Shown in pieces: positions 43,925-52,986 of a stretch of 64,000 nt of DNA. This DNA is from Parasphingopyxis algicola (lineage in GTDB: Bacteria; Pseudomonadota; Alphaproteobacteria; Sphingomonadales; Sphingomonadaceae), in the NCBI RefSeq assembly GCF_013378075.1, contig NZ_CP051131.1, positions 1,240,001-1,304,000 of the forward strand, given 5' to 3'. The notes below the pieces were generated by a model. It was not told where the DNA came from, did not search any database, and saw only the letters and a list, made by a program, of their open reading frames with translations. Both the position numbers and the translations under genes were made by a program. The first letter of the stretch is position 1, and each line of letters opens with the position of its first letter.

Positions 43925-44574
43925 AGCCAGCCCTTTTCGAGCTCGAGCACCGCGCCCAGTTCCTCGAGCGCCTGTGCCTCGCCGGTCACCTTGATCGCGG
44001 CCATGCCGAGCGCGGCCGCCGGTTTGCAGTTGATGCCGAGATCGTCGAGATAGACGCACTCGACCGGATCGACCGCGAGCGTTTCGCACATCATCAGATA
44101 GATTAGCGGATCGGGCTTGCGGACCCCGGCTTTGGAGCTTTCGATCACATGATCGAACCGTGTCATGATATCAGCGATCGCCATCGCCTTTTCCTCGCTG
44201 CCGGCCATGCCCGCACCCTTGCCCGCCAGCACGTTGTTGGTGATGCAGCCGAGCTTGTGGCCCTTGGATTTCAGCACGTCGAGCGCCGCGACCATGCGCG
44301 GCCGGATATCGCCCGATAGGCATGCCAGCACGTCGCGCCCCTGCAATTCCACGCCGACCGCGCGTGCCTCGGCGGCGAATCTCTCGTCGAACTCGGCCGC
44401 ATCGATCTCGGCCCTCTCGAACAGCGCCCAGGCATTGCTGTCGGGGTTGGTTGCGTTGATCCGGCGCACGCTGTTGACCGGCATGCCGCGCGCTTCTTCC
44501 ATCCGGTTGAAGGCGTCGAACGGCGACGAGGTGATTACGCCGCCGAAATCCCAAAGCACCGTCGTCCTGTTCAT
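43921..44574 (-). CDS. HAD-IA family hydrolase (epoxide hydrolase N-domain-like phosphatase)
   Basis: A 217-residue haloacid dehalogenase-type phosphatase. Motif I is LWDFGGVITSSPFDAF (nucleophile Asp; the usual second Asp position is Gly, as in sEH-N/ACAD10-like members), motif II GCITNN, motif III KAGVRKPDPLIY and motif IV VYLDDLGINCKPA. ATG at 44574 is preferred to an in-frame TTG at 44580. It overlaps the S51-like gene downstream by four bases. Confidence 0.9.
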   Translation of the reverse strand: MNRTTVLWDFGGVITSSPFDAFNRMEEARGMPVNSVRRINATNPDSNAWALFERAEIDAAEFDERFAAEARAVGVELQGRDVLACLSGDIRPRMVAALDVLKSKGHKLGCITNNVLAGKGAGMAGSEEKAMAIADIMTRFDHVIESSKAGVRKPDPLIYLMMCETLAVDPVECVYLDDLGINCKPAAALGMAAIKVTGEAQALEELGAVLELEKGWL

Positions 44575-44767
44575 TGCCAACCTCGCGGAAAAATCTGCGT
44601 GGTCCTTAGAGGCGATGAATCAGTGCGGTCAAACAATATGGCCCGGCAAGCCGATGACACGATAGAATTTTGGTTTGGGGGCAGGAATCGGGGCGTGACT
44701 GGAAAACGGAGCTCCTATCCGGAGGGGGCCGGGCGATGATGGTCCGGAAGAACGGAGACTGAAGCCC

Positions 44768-45526
44768 ATGAAACTGCTCGAGAACAAAGTCGCGATCGTT
44801 ACGGGCGCCAGTTCGGGCATCGGCCGATCGGCCGCCACGCTCTTTGCCAACCATGGCGCGAAGCTGATGGTGACGGCGCGGCGGGCCAAGGCGCTCGATA
44901 CCCTTGTCGGCGAGATCGAGGATAAGGGCGGGGAAGCCGTTGCGCTGGCCGGCAACATAACGGACGAAGCGCATGCGCGGTCGCTGTCGGCCGCCACGCT
45001 CGATCGTTTCGGACGTCTCGACATCGCCTTCAACAACGCGGGCGGTGTCGGTCCGATGGCGCCCGGTCCCGATCTTTCGGTATCAGCATGGCGCGACACG
45101 CTGGAAACCAATCTAACCGGTGCCTTTCTGGCCGCCAAATATCAGTTGCCAGCGATGCGCGAGACCGGCGGGGGCTCAATGATATTTACCTCCAGCTTCG
45201 TGGGTTTCACCGCGGGCTTGCCCGGCATGGCGGCCTATGCCGCGGCGAAGGCCGGGCTGATCGGCCTGGTTCAGGTGCTGGCTGCGGAATTCGGCCCCGA
45301 CGGAATTCGGGTGAACGCGCTACTGCCGGGCGGCACCGATACTCCGGGCGCAACCATCGAAACCGCCGAAGATCGCGCCTTTGTCGAAGGTCTGCACGCA
45401 TTGAAGCGGATCGCAAGTCCGGAAGAAATCGCACAGTCTGCACTGTTCCTGGCTTCGGACATGTCGAGCTTCACGACCGGCAGTCCGATTTTTGCGGACG
45501 GCGGCGTGTCGATCAACCGGACATGA
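44768..45526 (+). CDS. SDR family oxidoreductase
   Basis: A 252-residue classical short-chain dehydrogenase. Cofactor motif TGASSGIGRSAA (residues 12-23), NNAGGVGP, catalytic Ser in IFTSSFVGFT and YAAAKAGLI (Tyr and Lys) are present. The Arg after the glycine motif (TARRAKALD) suggests NADP or NAD binding either way. GGAGACTGAAGCCC precedes the ATG. It converges with the GlcG/HbpS gene 14 bases on. Substrate unknown. Confidence 0.93.
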   Translation: MKLLENKVAIVTGASSGIGRSAATLFANHGAKLMVTARRAKALDTLVGEIEDKGGEAVALAGNITDEAHARSLSAATLDRFGRLDIAFNNAGGVGPMAPGPDLSVSAWRDTLETNLTGAFLAAKYQLPAMRETGGGSMIFTSSFVGFTAGLPGMAAYAAAKAGLIGLVQVLAAEFGPDGIRVNALLPGGTDTPGATIETAEDRAFVEGLHALKRIASPEEIAQSALFLASDMSSFTTGSPIFADGGVSINRT

Positions 45527-45540
45527 CCGGAATCGCGTCG

Positions 45541-46032
45541 TCAACGCGGCGCGCGGCTCGCCGCCAGCCCGGCGGCTTCGATCCCCGCGACGGCGCAGGC
45601 TTCGTCGTCCATCGGCGGTTCGCCCGAAACGCCGACGCCGCCGATCAGCGTTCGCCCCTCGGCATCGAACACCGGCACACCGCCCGGTACGGTCACGACA
45701 TAGGGTGCATCGCCGAAGCCAGGCGTATTCGCTGCACCTTGCGCCAGACCCGAGGTCCGTCCGCCCCAGGCCGCCGAAGCGCGCGCCTTTTCGCCGGCAA
45801 AAGCCATGATGCCATGGCCGTTACCGTCCATGCGGCGCGCGGCGACGAGGTGGCCGCCATCGTCGACGACGACGATACCGTGGCTCTGGCCTCGCCCTTC
45901 GGCATGCGCCGCGCAGCCATCAACGATGGCCTCCGCCGTTGCGGCATCGAGCCGGGATTGCGCCTCAGCTTGGGCGGGCAGCGCCGCCATCGTCACGAGT
46001 AAAACTCCTCCTGTTAAGCCCTGTAATTGCAT
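45541..46032 (-). CDS. GlcG/HbpS family protein, secreted
   Basis: A 163-residue protein of the GlcG/HbpS (DUF336) heme-binding family with a signal peptide (MQLQGLTGGVLLVTMAAL, cleavage near PAQAEAQS). The family core HGIVVVDDGGHLVAARRMDG, FAGEKARASA and PGGVPVFDAEGRTLIGGVGVSG is complete. Members bind heme, corrinoid or serve as small carrier proteins; the function here is unknown. ATG at 46032 is favoured over 46035 by spacing from GGGAGA. The SMP-30-like pseudogene lies just upstream. Confidence 0.88.
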   Translation of the reverse strand: MQLQGLTGGVLLVTMAALPAQAEAQSRLDAATAEAIVDGCAAHAEGRGQSHGIVVVDDGGHLVAARRMDGNGHGIMAFAGEKARASAAWGGRTSGLAQGAANTPGFGDAPYVVTVPGGVPVFDAEGRTLIGGVGVSGEPPMDDEACAVAGIEAAGLAASRAPR

Positions 46033-46061
46033 CATTTTCTCCCAGACCGGCCTGCCTGTCA

Positions 46062-46980
46062 TCAGGCGTTATGCTCCAGCCTCAGGCCCGGGCGCGGCCA
46101 TTCCGTCTTGACCAGCCGACCCGTTCCCGAGAGCGTCAGCCAGGCCGTCCGCATGTCCGGCCCGCCAAAACAGACATTGGTCGTAAAGATGTCGTCGGTC
46201 TCGACAAATTCGACCAACGACCCATCGGGAGAGACGACGGAAATGCCGCATTCGCCGATCGTCGCGATGCAGACATTGCCGTCGCCATCGACGGCGAGAC
46301 TGTCGAAGAATTTGTACCCGGCGGGGCGGTAGAGCGGGATTCCGGGCCCGCCCGGTCCTGCGTCGGGGGCCACCTTGCCCGGTCCGGTGATATTGAAGCT
46401 CATCTAATCGGCAGGTGTAGGTCTCGGCCGCGTAGAGCGTCTTGCCGTCCGGCGAGAGGCCGACGCCGTTGGGATTGTTCGACGGGAAGATCACCTCTTC
46501 AAGATGGCTGCCATCGGCCTTCGCGTAGAAAATACCGACGATATCGTGGCAGCGTTTCGCATAATCGACCTTGCCGTGATCGGTGAACCAGAAGCCGTCA
46601 TGCGCGTCGAACACGATATCGTTGGGGCCGCGCAGCACGCAGTCGAAATCGCCGGACTTGTAGAGCGTTTCGATCGCGCCGGTTTCGAGGTCGATCCGCT
46701 CGATCCGGCCGCCCGAATAATCGCTGGCGATGCCGTGCGGCGCGAGCATGCCGTCGCTTTCATTCCATTCGAAGCCGCCATTGTTGCAGACATAGAGCTT
46801 GCCGTCCGGGCCGACAGCCGCGCCGTTTGGCCCGCCGCCCGGCTCCGCGACCGTCTCCTTGGAGCCGTCGGGCCGCACCCGGGTGACCCGGCCTTCCGCG
46901 ATCTCGACCAGCACGACGCTGCCATCGTCCATCGCCACCGGGCCTTCGGGAAAGCGCAATCCGTCCGTCACCAGTTCCAT
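46062..46980 (-). pseudogene. SMP-30/gluconolactonase-like gene, frameshifted
   Basis: The first frame (46980 down to about 46411) encodes an SMP-30/gluconolactonase beta-propeller: LRFPEGPVAMDDGSV, GGGPNGAAVGPDGKLYVCNN and NNPNGVGLSPDGKTLYAAET. After CRL the reading continues in a different frame at about 46403 (MSFNITGPGKVAP, then GYKFFDSLAVDGDGNVCIAT and FGGPDMRTAWLT), which completes the family. One extra or missing base near 46401-46412 explains the break. A sequencing error cannot be excluded. ATG at 46980 has GGGAGG seven bases upstream. Confidence 0.85.
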
Positions 46981-47111
46981 GTCACATCCTCCCAAAATTG
47001 CGGTTGTGCATATTTTCTACCGCTATTGCCGAAGAGCCAACTATCGTTGCCCGCGCGGGTCAAGTGGCTTAGGTGCTAGGTCCCAAGAAACACCTCCCGG
47101 GAATAAGAAAA

Positions 47112-48548
47112 ATGAACACCGAATATCCGCAGGATTTGCGCTTTCAGATCGACGGCGAGTGGGTCGCGCCGGGCGATCGCCGGACGCAGGATGTCGTCAA
47201 TCCGGCGACTGGCGAAACGCTGGCCGTGCTGCCGCTGGCGACGATCGACGACCTCGACCGGGCGCTGGCCGCGGCCGAGCTGGGCTTTCGCGAATGGAAG
47301 GCGAAGGACGTCAACGAGCGCGGCGCGATCCTGCGCAAGGCCGCGGACCTGCTGCGCGAACGCGCGGAGGCTATCGCCCCGCTGCTGACCATGGAGCAGG
47401 GCAAGCCGGTCAAGGAGGCGATGGGCGAAGTGCTCGGCGCAGCCGGGCTGTTCGACTATTTCGCCGAGGAAGCGAAGCGCGCGCATGGCCGCGTGCTCGT
47501 CCGCCCGACCGGCCAGCGCTCGATCGTCATCAAACAGCCGATCGGCCCGGTCGCGGCGTTCAGCCCGTGGAACTTTCCGCTCTTCCTGATGGCCCGCAAG
47601 CTTGCCCCGGCGCTGGCGGCGGGCTGTTCGATCATCTGCAAGCCGCCCGAGGAAACCCCGGCCTGCGCGATCGAATTGATGCGCTGCGTGCTCGATGCCG
47701 GCGCGCCCGGCCATGTCGCGCAGATGGTGTTCGGCGTGCCCGACGAGGTCAGCACCCATCTCATCGCCTCGCCGATCATCCGCAAGATCAGCTTCACCGG
47801 CTCGGTGCCGGTCGGCAAGCATCTGATGAAGCTCGCGGCGGACGGCGTGAAGCGCACGACGATGGAGCTGGGCGGTCACGCGCCCGTGCTGGTGTTCGAC
47901 GATTGCGACCTCGAGCGCACGCTCGACATCATCGTCCCCCAGAAGTTCCGCAATGCCGGGCAGGTCTGCGTCAGCCCGACGCGTTTCTACGTGCAGAACG
48001 GAATCTACGACCGTTTCGTCGAGGAGTTCACAAAACGCACCGAACAGCTAACGGTCGGCGACGGCCTCGAGGAGGCGACGCAGATGGGGCCGCTTGCCAA
48101 TGAGCGTCGCCCCGAAGCGGTCGGCGCGCTGATCGCGGATGCTGCCGACAAGGGCGGACGGATCACGACCGGCGGCGACGTGCTCGGCGATAGCGGCTTC
48201 TTCTTCCGCCCGACCGTGATCGCCGATGTCCCGCTCGACGCGCAGATCATGTCCAACGAGCCGTTCGGCCCGGTCGCGATGATGCGGCCGTTCGAGACGC
48301 TCGACGAGGCGATCGAACAGGCGAACCGCCTCCCCTACGGCCTCGCCGCTTTCGCCTTCACCGAGAATGGCCGCCAGGCGATGATCCTCGGCGATGCGAT
48401 CGAGAGCGGCATGGTCGGGATCAACACGGTCGGCATCAGCGCGGTCGACGCGCCGTTCGGCGGGGTGAAGGAATCGGGCTTCGGCAGCGAGGACGGCCCG
48501 GAGGGCCTCGAGGCCTATATGGTCACCAAGGCGGTGCATCAGGCTTGA
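47112..48548 (+). CDS. NAD(P)-dependent aldehyde dehydrogenase (succinate-semialdehyde dehydrogenase-like)
   Basis: A 478-residue aldehyde dehydrogenase. Catalytic Cys is in NAGQVCVSPTRFYV, the general base Glu in TTMELGGHAP, and FSPWNFPLFLMARKLAPALAAG and FTGSVPVGKHLM are cofactor-site motifs; KEGFG-type C-terminal segment is GGVKESGFGSE. The closest group by style is succinate-semialdehyde-type ALDH, but the substrate is not certain. The start MNTEYPQDLRFQIDG at 47112 is preferred over an in-frame start 39 bases upstream. A REP-like element and a ThDP enzyme gene follow. Confidence 0.92.
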   Translation: MNTEYPQDLRFQIDGEWVAPGDRRTQDVVNPATGETLAVLPLATIDDLDRALAAAELGFREWKAKDVNERGAILRKAADLLRERAEAIAPLLTMEQGKPVKEAMGEVLGAAGLFDYFAEEAKRAHGRVLVRPTGQRSIVIKQPIGPVAAFSPWNFPLFLMARKLAPALAAGCSIICKPPEETPACAIELMRCVLDAGAPGHVAQMVFGVPDEVSTHLIASPIIRKISFTGSVPVGKHLMKLAADGVKRTTMELGGHAPVLVFDDCDLERTLDIIVPQKFRNAGQVCVSPTRFYVQNGIYDRFVEEFTKRTEQLTVGDGLEEATQMGPLANERRPEAVGALIADAADKGGRITTGGDVLGDSGFFFRPTVIADVPLDAQIMSNEPFGPVAMMRPFETLDEAIEQANRLPYGLAAFAFTENGRQAMILGDAIESGMVGINTVGISAVDAPFGGVKESGFGSEDGPEGLEAYMVTKAVHQA

Positions 48549-48570
48549 TGGCCCTTTCAACTAACATATC

Positions 48571-48662
48571 CGTCATTGCGAGGCGCACAGCGACGAAGCA
48601 ATCCAGAGCGGCTGGCGATAGTTCATAAGGCTCTGGATTGCTTCGCTACGCTCGCAATGACG
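48571..48662. repeat. palindromic REP-like element between aldehyde dehydrogenase and ThDP genes
   Basis: CGTCATTGCGAG (48571-48582) pairs with CTCGCAATGACG (48651-48662), and CGAAGCAATCCAGAGC (48594-48609) pairs with GCTCTGGATTGCTTCG (48630-48645). The element could fold into one long interrupted hairpin of about 92 bases. CGTCATTGCGAG..GAAGCAATCCAG units are familiar to me as dispersed intergenic repeats of many alphaproteobacteria. Confidence 0.8.
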
Positions 48663-48682
48663 ACGAACAGAAGGGTTAACCC

Positions 48683-50344
48683 ATGACACAACGAACCGGC
48701 GGCCGGATTCTCGTCGACAATCTCGTCGCGCAAGTCTGCGACCGGATCTTCTGCGTTCCCGGCGAGAGCTATCTCGCGGTGCTCGACGCGCTGCACGACA
48801 CGCGGGAGATCGATCTCGTCGTGTGCCGGCAGGAGGGCGGCGTGTCCTTCATGGCGGCCGCCGACGGCGCGATTACCGGGCGGCCGGGAATCGCCTTCGT
48901 CACGCGCGGTCCGGGCGCGACCAACGGCTCGATCGGTGTGCATGTCGCGATGCAGGATTCGGTGCCGATGATCTATTTCATCGGCGATGTCGGCCGCGGC
49001 GACACGGATCGCGAGGCCTTTCAGGAGATCGACTTTATGGCGATGTTCGCGCCCATGTGCAAATGGGCAGCGAAGATCGATCAGGCCGAGCGCATCCCCG
49101 AATATGTCGCGCGTGCCTATTCGGTCGCGATGGCGGGACGGCCCGGGCCGGTGGTGCTGGCGCTGCCGGAGGACATGCTGCGCGATACGGTCGAGGCCGT
49201 GGACCGTCCGAAAGTGATCCGCCCGGCCCAGCATCCCGATCCCGAAGCGATGGCGGTGATGATGGAGCTGCTCAAGGACGCCGTTTCGCCCGTCGCAATT
49301 ATCGGCGGCGCGGACTGGTGCGCGGGCGCGTCGCATTATTTCCGCGAGTTCGCCGAGGATATCGGCCTGCCCGTCGCCTGCGGCTTCCGGCGGCAGGATG
49401 CGATCCCGAACGAGAGCCCGGTCTGGGCGGGCAATCTCGGCTATGGCCCGAACCCCGAGCTGCTCGACCGGATACGGGGTGCGGACCTGCTGCTAGTCGT
49501 CGGCGCACGGCTCGGCGAGGCGACGACCGACGGCTATACGCTGATCACGCCGGACCATCCGGACCAGACCCTCATCCATGTCCATCCCGATCCGGAAGAA
49601 CTGGGCCGTGTCTACCGCACCGACCTCGCGATCTGCGCGGACATGCGCGAATTCGCCGAGGAAGCCTCGCTCTGGGAGCATAACATTATCGATTTCGACT
49701 GCGGGAAAGAGGCGCATGCCGAGTGGGAGGCGTGGAGCACGATCGAACCGAATGACGATCTGGCGCTCGATGTCGCGCAATGCGTGCAGGCGGCGCGCGA
49801 GACGCTGCCCGCCGACAGCATCATCTGCAACGGCGCGGGCAATTTCTCCGGCTGGTGGCATCGCTACTGGCGCTATGGCGGCCCGGTCTGCCAGCTCGCG
49901 CCGACGGCCGGCGCGATGGGCTATGGCGTGCCCGCTGCCGTCGCGGCGGCGCTGCGCCATCCGGATCGGGAGGTGATCGCGGTCGCCGGCGACGGCGATT
50001 TCCTGATGAACGGACAGGAGCTGGCAACCGCCGTCCAGCATGGCTGCGACATGATCGTCTTTATCATCGACAATGGCAGCTACGGCACGATCCGGATGCA
50101 CCAGGAGCGCCACTATCCCGAACGGCTGTCGGGCACTGCGCTGAGCAATCCCGATTTCGCCGCGCTCGCCAAGGCCTATGGCGCGTGGAGCGAAACGATC
50201 GAGAAGACCGATGAATTCGCGCCGGCGCTCGAACGGGCAAGGGCCGAGAAAGGCGTCCGGCTGCTGCATCTGAAGATCGATGTCGAAGACCAGCTCGCGG
50301 CGGGTACGTCTGTCGCCAAGGTCCGCGCGGCCGCGAAAGCCTGA
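48683..50344 (+). CDS. thiamine diphosphate-dependent enzyme (acetolactate synthase-like)
   Basis: A 553-residue ThDP enzyme with three domains: PYR (residues 1-170; catalytic Glu in FCVPGESYLAVLDAL, RQEGGVSFMAAADGA), central (190-330) and PP (350-530) with the ThDP motif GDGDFLMNGQELATAV and VFIIDNGSYG (GDG-x25-N). It resembles acetolactate-synthase-like and oxalyl-CoA/benzoylformate-type enzymes; the reaction cannot be told by eye. The neighbouring aldehyde dehydrogenase might oxidise its aldehyde product (inference). An inverted repeat at 50352-50382 ends the gene. Confidence 0.9.
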   Translation: MTQRTGGRILVDNLVAQVCDRIFCVPGESYLAVLDALHDTREIDLVVCRQEGGVSFMAAADGAITGRPGIAFVTRGPGATNGSIGVHVAMQDSVPMIYFIGDVGRGDTDREAFQEIDFMAMFAPMCKWAAKIDQAERIPEYVARAYSVAMAGRPGPVVLALPEDMLRDTVEAVDRPKVIRPAQHPDPEAMAVMMELLKDAVSPVAIIGGADWCAGASHYFREFAEDIGLPVACGFRRQDAIPNESPVWAGNLGYGPNPELLDRIRGADLLLVVGARLGEATTDGYTLITPDHPDQTLIHVHPDPEELGRVYRTDLAICADMREFAEEASLWEHNIIDFDCGKEAHAEWEAWSTIEPNDDLALDVAQCVQAARETLPADSIICNGAGNFSGWWHRYWRYGGPVCQLAPTAGAMGYGVPAAVAAALRHPDREVIAVAGDGDFLMNGQELATAVQHGCDMIVFIIDNGSYGTIRMHQERHYPERLSGTALSNPDFAALAKAYGAWSETIEKTDEFAPALERARAEKGVRLLHLKIDVEDQLAAGTSVAKVRAAAKA

Positions 50345-50351
50345 ATCGAAA

Positions 50352-50382
50352 GGGCCATCGCCAAGGGGCTCGGCGATGGCCC
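50352..50382 (+). terminator. 11-bp hairpin after the ThDP enzyme gene
   Basis: GGGCCATCGCC (50352-50362), loop AAGGGGCTC, GGCGATGGCCC (50372-50382) forms a perfect stem seven bases after the stop codon. No T-run follows. The rest of the gap to 50609 holds no gene that I can support. Confidence 0.6.
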
Positions 50383-50609
50383 GATGCGACCCGGTTTACC
50401 TACAGGGGCAGTAGTAACCAGGCGTCTCCGACTAGTGTCGTAAAGCGCAAAAGCGGCGGCGAGTAAATCGCCGCGTCCTTCGTTTTCGACGAACCGTCGC
50501 CTGGCTTAGATCAATTCGCGTTTTCAGGGTCTTCGGGAAGGGCGGATACTGTGCTTGGGCCGCCCCGGTTGCCCGAAGCGGCCCATTTTGTCCGATTATT
50601 CGGTCGGCC

Positions 50610-50792
50610 TCAGACCTTGTCGCCGAGCGCGCCTTTCACCTCGCCCTTGGCCTTCTGCGCCTTGCCCTTCACCTGCTGGGCTTCGCCTTCGGCTTCCAGC
50701 CGCTCATTGTCGGTGACTTCGCCGGCAGCTTCCTTGGCGACACCGGCCGCCTTGTTGGCCGAGCCCTTCGCCTTGTCTTTCAGTTCGCCCAT
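50610..50792 (-). CDS. CsbD family stress-response protein
   Basis: A 60-residue, very hydrophilic helical protein of the CsbD family: MGELKDKAKGSANKAAG, then KGKAQKAKGEVKGALGD. CsbD proteins accumulate under general stress in many bacteria; the mechanism is unknown. The ATG at 50792 has GGAGAACGATC directly upstream. It is monocistronic between the ThDP enzyme and thiSG genes. Confidence 0.92.
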   Translation of the reverse strand: MGELKDKAKGSANKAAGVAKEAAGEVTDNERLEAEGEAQQVKGKAQKAKGEVKGALGDKV

Positions 50793-50905
50793 GATCGTTC
50801 TCCTCTTATAGACCGAATCCGAATTTGGACCGGTTTCACAAGGAGTTAACGCAGGAACTGAACGCAACGTTCCTCGGTTGGTCGCAAACTCAGGGCGCGA
50901 TGAGA

Positions 50906-51898
50906 CTAGATCAACCCCGCCAGCGGGCTCGACGGATCGGCATATTTGCGGGTGGCCATGCGCCCCGCCCGATAGGCTTCGCGGCCCGCCTCGACGGCCA
51001 GTTTCATCGCCCGCGCCATGCGGATGGGTTCCTTCGCCTCGGCGATCGCGGTGTTCATCAGCACGCCGTCGCAGCCGAGCTCCATCGCAACCGCGGCGTC
51101 CGAAGCGGTCCCCACCCCGGCATCGACGAGCACCGGAACATTGGCGCCCTCGACGATCAGCCGGATCGTCACCCGGTTCTGGATGCCGAGGCCCGAACCG
51201 ATCGGCGCGCCCAGCGGCATGACGGCAACCGCGCCCGCCTCTTCGAGCTGCTTCGCCGCGATCGGATCGTCGACGCAATAGACCATCGGCTTGAAGCCCT
51301 CCCTGGCCAGCGTCTCGGTCGCGCGCAGCGTTTCGCGCATATCGGGATAGAGCGTCTTCGCCTCGCCGAGCACCTCGAGCTTGACCAGATCCCAGCCGCC
51401 GGCCTCGCGCGCCAGCCGCAGGGTGCGGATCGCCTCCTCGGCGGTAAAGCAGCCGGCGGTGTTGGGCAGATAGGTGTATTGTTTCGGATCGATGAAATCC
51501 GTGAGCATCGGCGTCTTGGGATCCGAGACGTTCACCCGGCGCACGGCGACCGTGATGATCTCCGCGCCCGATGCTTCGAGCGCCGCGGCGTTTTCTTCGA
51601 AATCCTTGTACTTTCCCGTGCCGACGATCAGGCGCGACGTGAAGCTCTGCCCGGCGACGCTCCAGCTGTCGTCATGATCCCCGCCGCCGACGAAATGAAC
51701 GATCTCCAGCTCGTCGCCATCTTCGACGAGGACGTCGCCCAATGTCGAGCGCGGGACGACTTCGAGATTGCGTTCGACCGCCACCTTGCACGGATCGAGG
51801 CCGAGCTCCTCGCTCGCCAGCGCGGCAAGCGTCAGGCCCGCATGGACGCGCCGATGTTCGCCGTTCACGCGAATCGAAATCGTGCCGTCGCTGGTCAT
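50906..51898 (-). CDS. thiG: ThiS-ThiG fusion: sulfur carrier plus thiazole synthase
   Basis: A 330-residue fusion. Residues 1-72 are a ubiquitin-like ThiS ([39 protein letters not shown]); residues 78-330 are ThiG, the thiazole synthase ([69 protein letters not shown]). In ordinary ThiS the final Gly-Gly carries a thiocarboxylate; here it is joined to ThiG, so the sulfur route must differ or need processing. ThiG makes the thiazole of thiamine from DXP and dehydroglycine. The gene is divergent from aroQ with 81 bases between the starts. Confidence 0.93.
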   Translation of the reverse strand: MTSDGTISIRVNGEHRRVHAGLTLAALASEELGLDPCKVAVERNLEVVPRSTLGDVLVEDGDELEIVHFVGGGDHDDSWSVAGQSFTSRLIVGTGKYKDFEENAAALEASGAEIITVAVRRVNVSDPKTPMLTDFIDPKQYTYLPNTAGCFTAEEAIRTLRLAREAGGWDLVKLEVLGEAKTLYPDMRETLRATETLAREGFKPMVYCVDDPIAAKQLEEAGAVAVMPLGAPIGSGLGIQNRVTIRLIVEGANVPVLVDAGVGTASDAAVAMELGCDGVLMNTAIAEAKEPIRMARAMKLAVEAGREAYRAGRMATRKYADPSSPLAGLI

Positions 51899-51979
51899 AG
51901 CTGCATCCTGCCTTTGCGTTGCGATCCGGGCCGCATATAGGTGTCCGCCCCGCATCGCCGCAACCGGAAGGCAAGGTCA

Positions 51980-52420
51980 ATGGCCGATAAACCCGTCATC
52001 TATGTCCTCAATGGTCCCAATCTGAACCTGCTGGGCATGCGCGAGCCCGAAATCTACGGGTCGGACACGCTGGACGATATCGCCGGGAGGCTCGAGGACC
52101 GGGCGCAGGAACTGGGCGCGGATGTCGAGGTTCGCCAGTCCAACCATGAAGGGCACCTGATCGACTGGATCCACGAGGCCGAGGCGGACGAGGCCAAGGC
52201 TATCCTGCTGAATGCAGCCGGGTTTACGCATAGTTCGGTGGCTTTGCACGATGCGATTCTGGCGGTGTCCGTGCCGGTAATCGAGGTGCATCTGTCGAAT
52301 CCCCATGCGCGCGAACCTTTTCGCCGGAAAAGCCTGGTCGGCGAGGCGTCGTACGGAACAATTTCCGGTTTCGGGGCACTTTCCTATCTGCTGGCGCTGG
52401 ACGCGGCCATGCAGCTTTGA
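51980..52420 (+). CDS. aroQ: 3-dehydroquinate dehydratase, type II
   Basis: A 146-residue type II dehydroquinase, third step of the shikimate pathway. Family motifs are [18 protein letters not shown] (substrate site with the catalytic Tyr), [32 protein letters not shown] and [19 protein letters not shown]. Start ATG at 51980. accB follows 57 bases on; aroQ-accB-accC is a frequent bacterial order. Confidence 0.97.
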   Translation: MADKPVIYVLNGPNLNLLGMREPEIYGSDTLDDIAGRLEDRAQELGADVEVRQSNHEGHLIDWIHEAEADEAKAILLNAAGFTHSSVALHDAILAVSVPVIEVHLSNPHAREPFRRKSLVGEASYGTISGFGALSYLLALDAAMQL

Positions 52421-52477
52421 GTAAAAGCCGCGACTTGCACGTCGGCGACGGCCGGCAACAGGGATAAAGGGTTTGCC

Positions 52478-52975
52478 ATGACCACCGACAAAGGGGGCCG
52501 CAAAGGCGCCATGAATGTCGACACCGATCTGGTGCGCCAGCTCGCCGAGCTGCTGGACGACGCCAATCTCACCGAAATCGAAGTGGAAGACGGCGAGCGG
52601 AGCATCCGTGTTGTCCGCGGCGGCACCAGTGTCGCGGTTGCGGCGCCGGCCCCTGCTGCCGCTCCGGCCCCGGCGCCGGCGCCCTCCCCCGCAGCAGCGG
52701 CGCCTGCCGACGCCGCCCCGGCCGCGAGCGCTGAAAACCATCCCGGCACGGTCAAGTCGCCGATGGTCGGCACCGTCTATCTCGCGCCCGAGCCCGGCGC
52801 CGATCCGTTCGTCAAGGTCGGCGATACGGTGTCGCAGGGCGACACTTTGCTGATCATCGAAGCGATGAAGGTGATGAACCCGATAACCGCGGAGAAATCC
52901 GGCACCGTGACGGCGTTGCTCGTCGAGGATGCCGAGCCGGTCGAGTTCAACCAGCCGCTCGCAACCATCGAATAG
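52478..52975 (+). CDS. accB: acetyl-CoA carboxylase biotin carboxyl carrier protein
   Basis: A 165-residue BCCP that carries biotin between carboxylase and transferase in fatty-acid synthesis. N-terminal domain [19 protein letters not shown], an Ala/Pro-rich flexible linker (residues about 52-85), then the biotinyl domain with the lipoyl-like fold and the biotinylation site EAMKVMNPI. The ATG at 52478 has AGGG six bases upstream; an ATG at 52511 is the alternative. Confidence 0.96.
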   Translation: MTTDKGGRKGAMNVDTDLVRQLAELLDDANLTEIEVEDGERSIRVVRGGTSVAVAAPAPAAAPAPAPAPSPAAAAPADAAPAASAENHPGTVKSPMVGTVYLAPEPGADPFVKVGDTVSQGDTLLIIEAMKVMNPITAEKSGTVTALLVEDAEPVEFNQPLATIE

Positions 52976-52986
52976 GCGCGGCAGTC

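Noticed and set aside
50793-50905. Possible TPP riboswitch near thiSG
   Set aside because: The upstream side of thiSG is 51899-51979 and shows no conserved THI-box sequence; the 50793-50905 stretch lies downstream of the gene.
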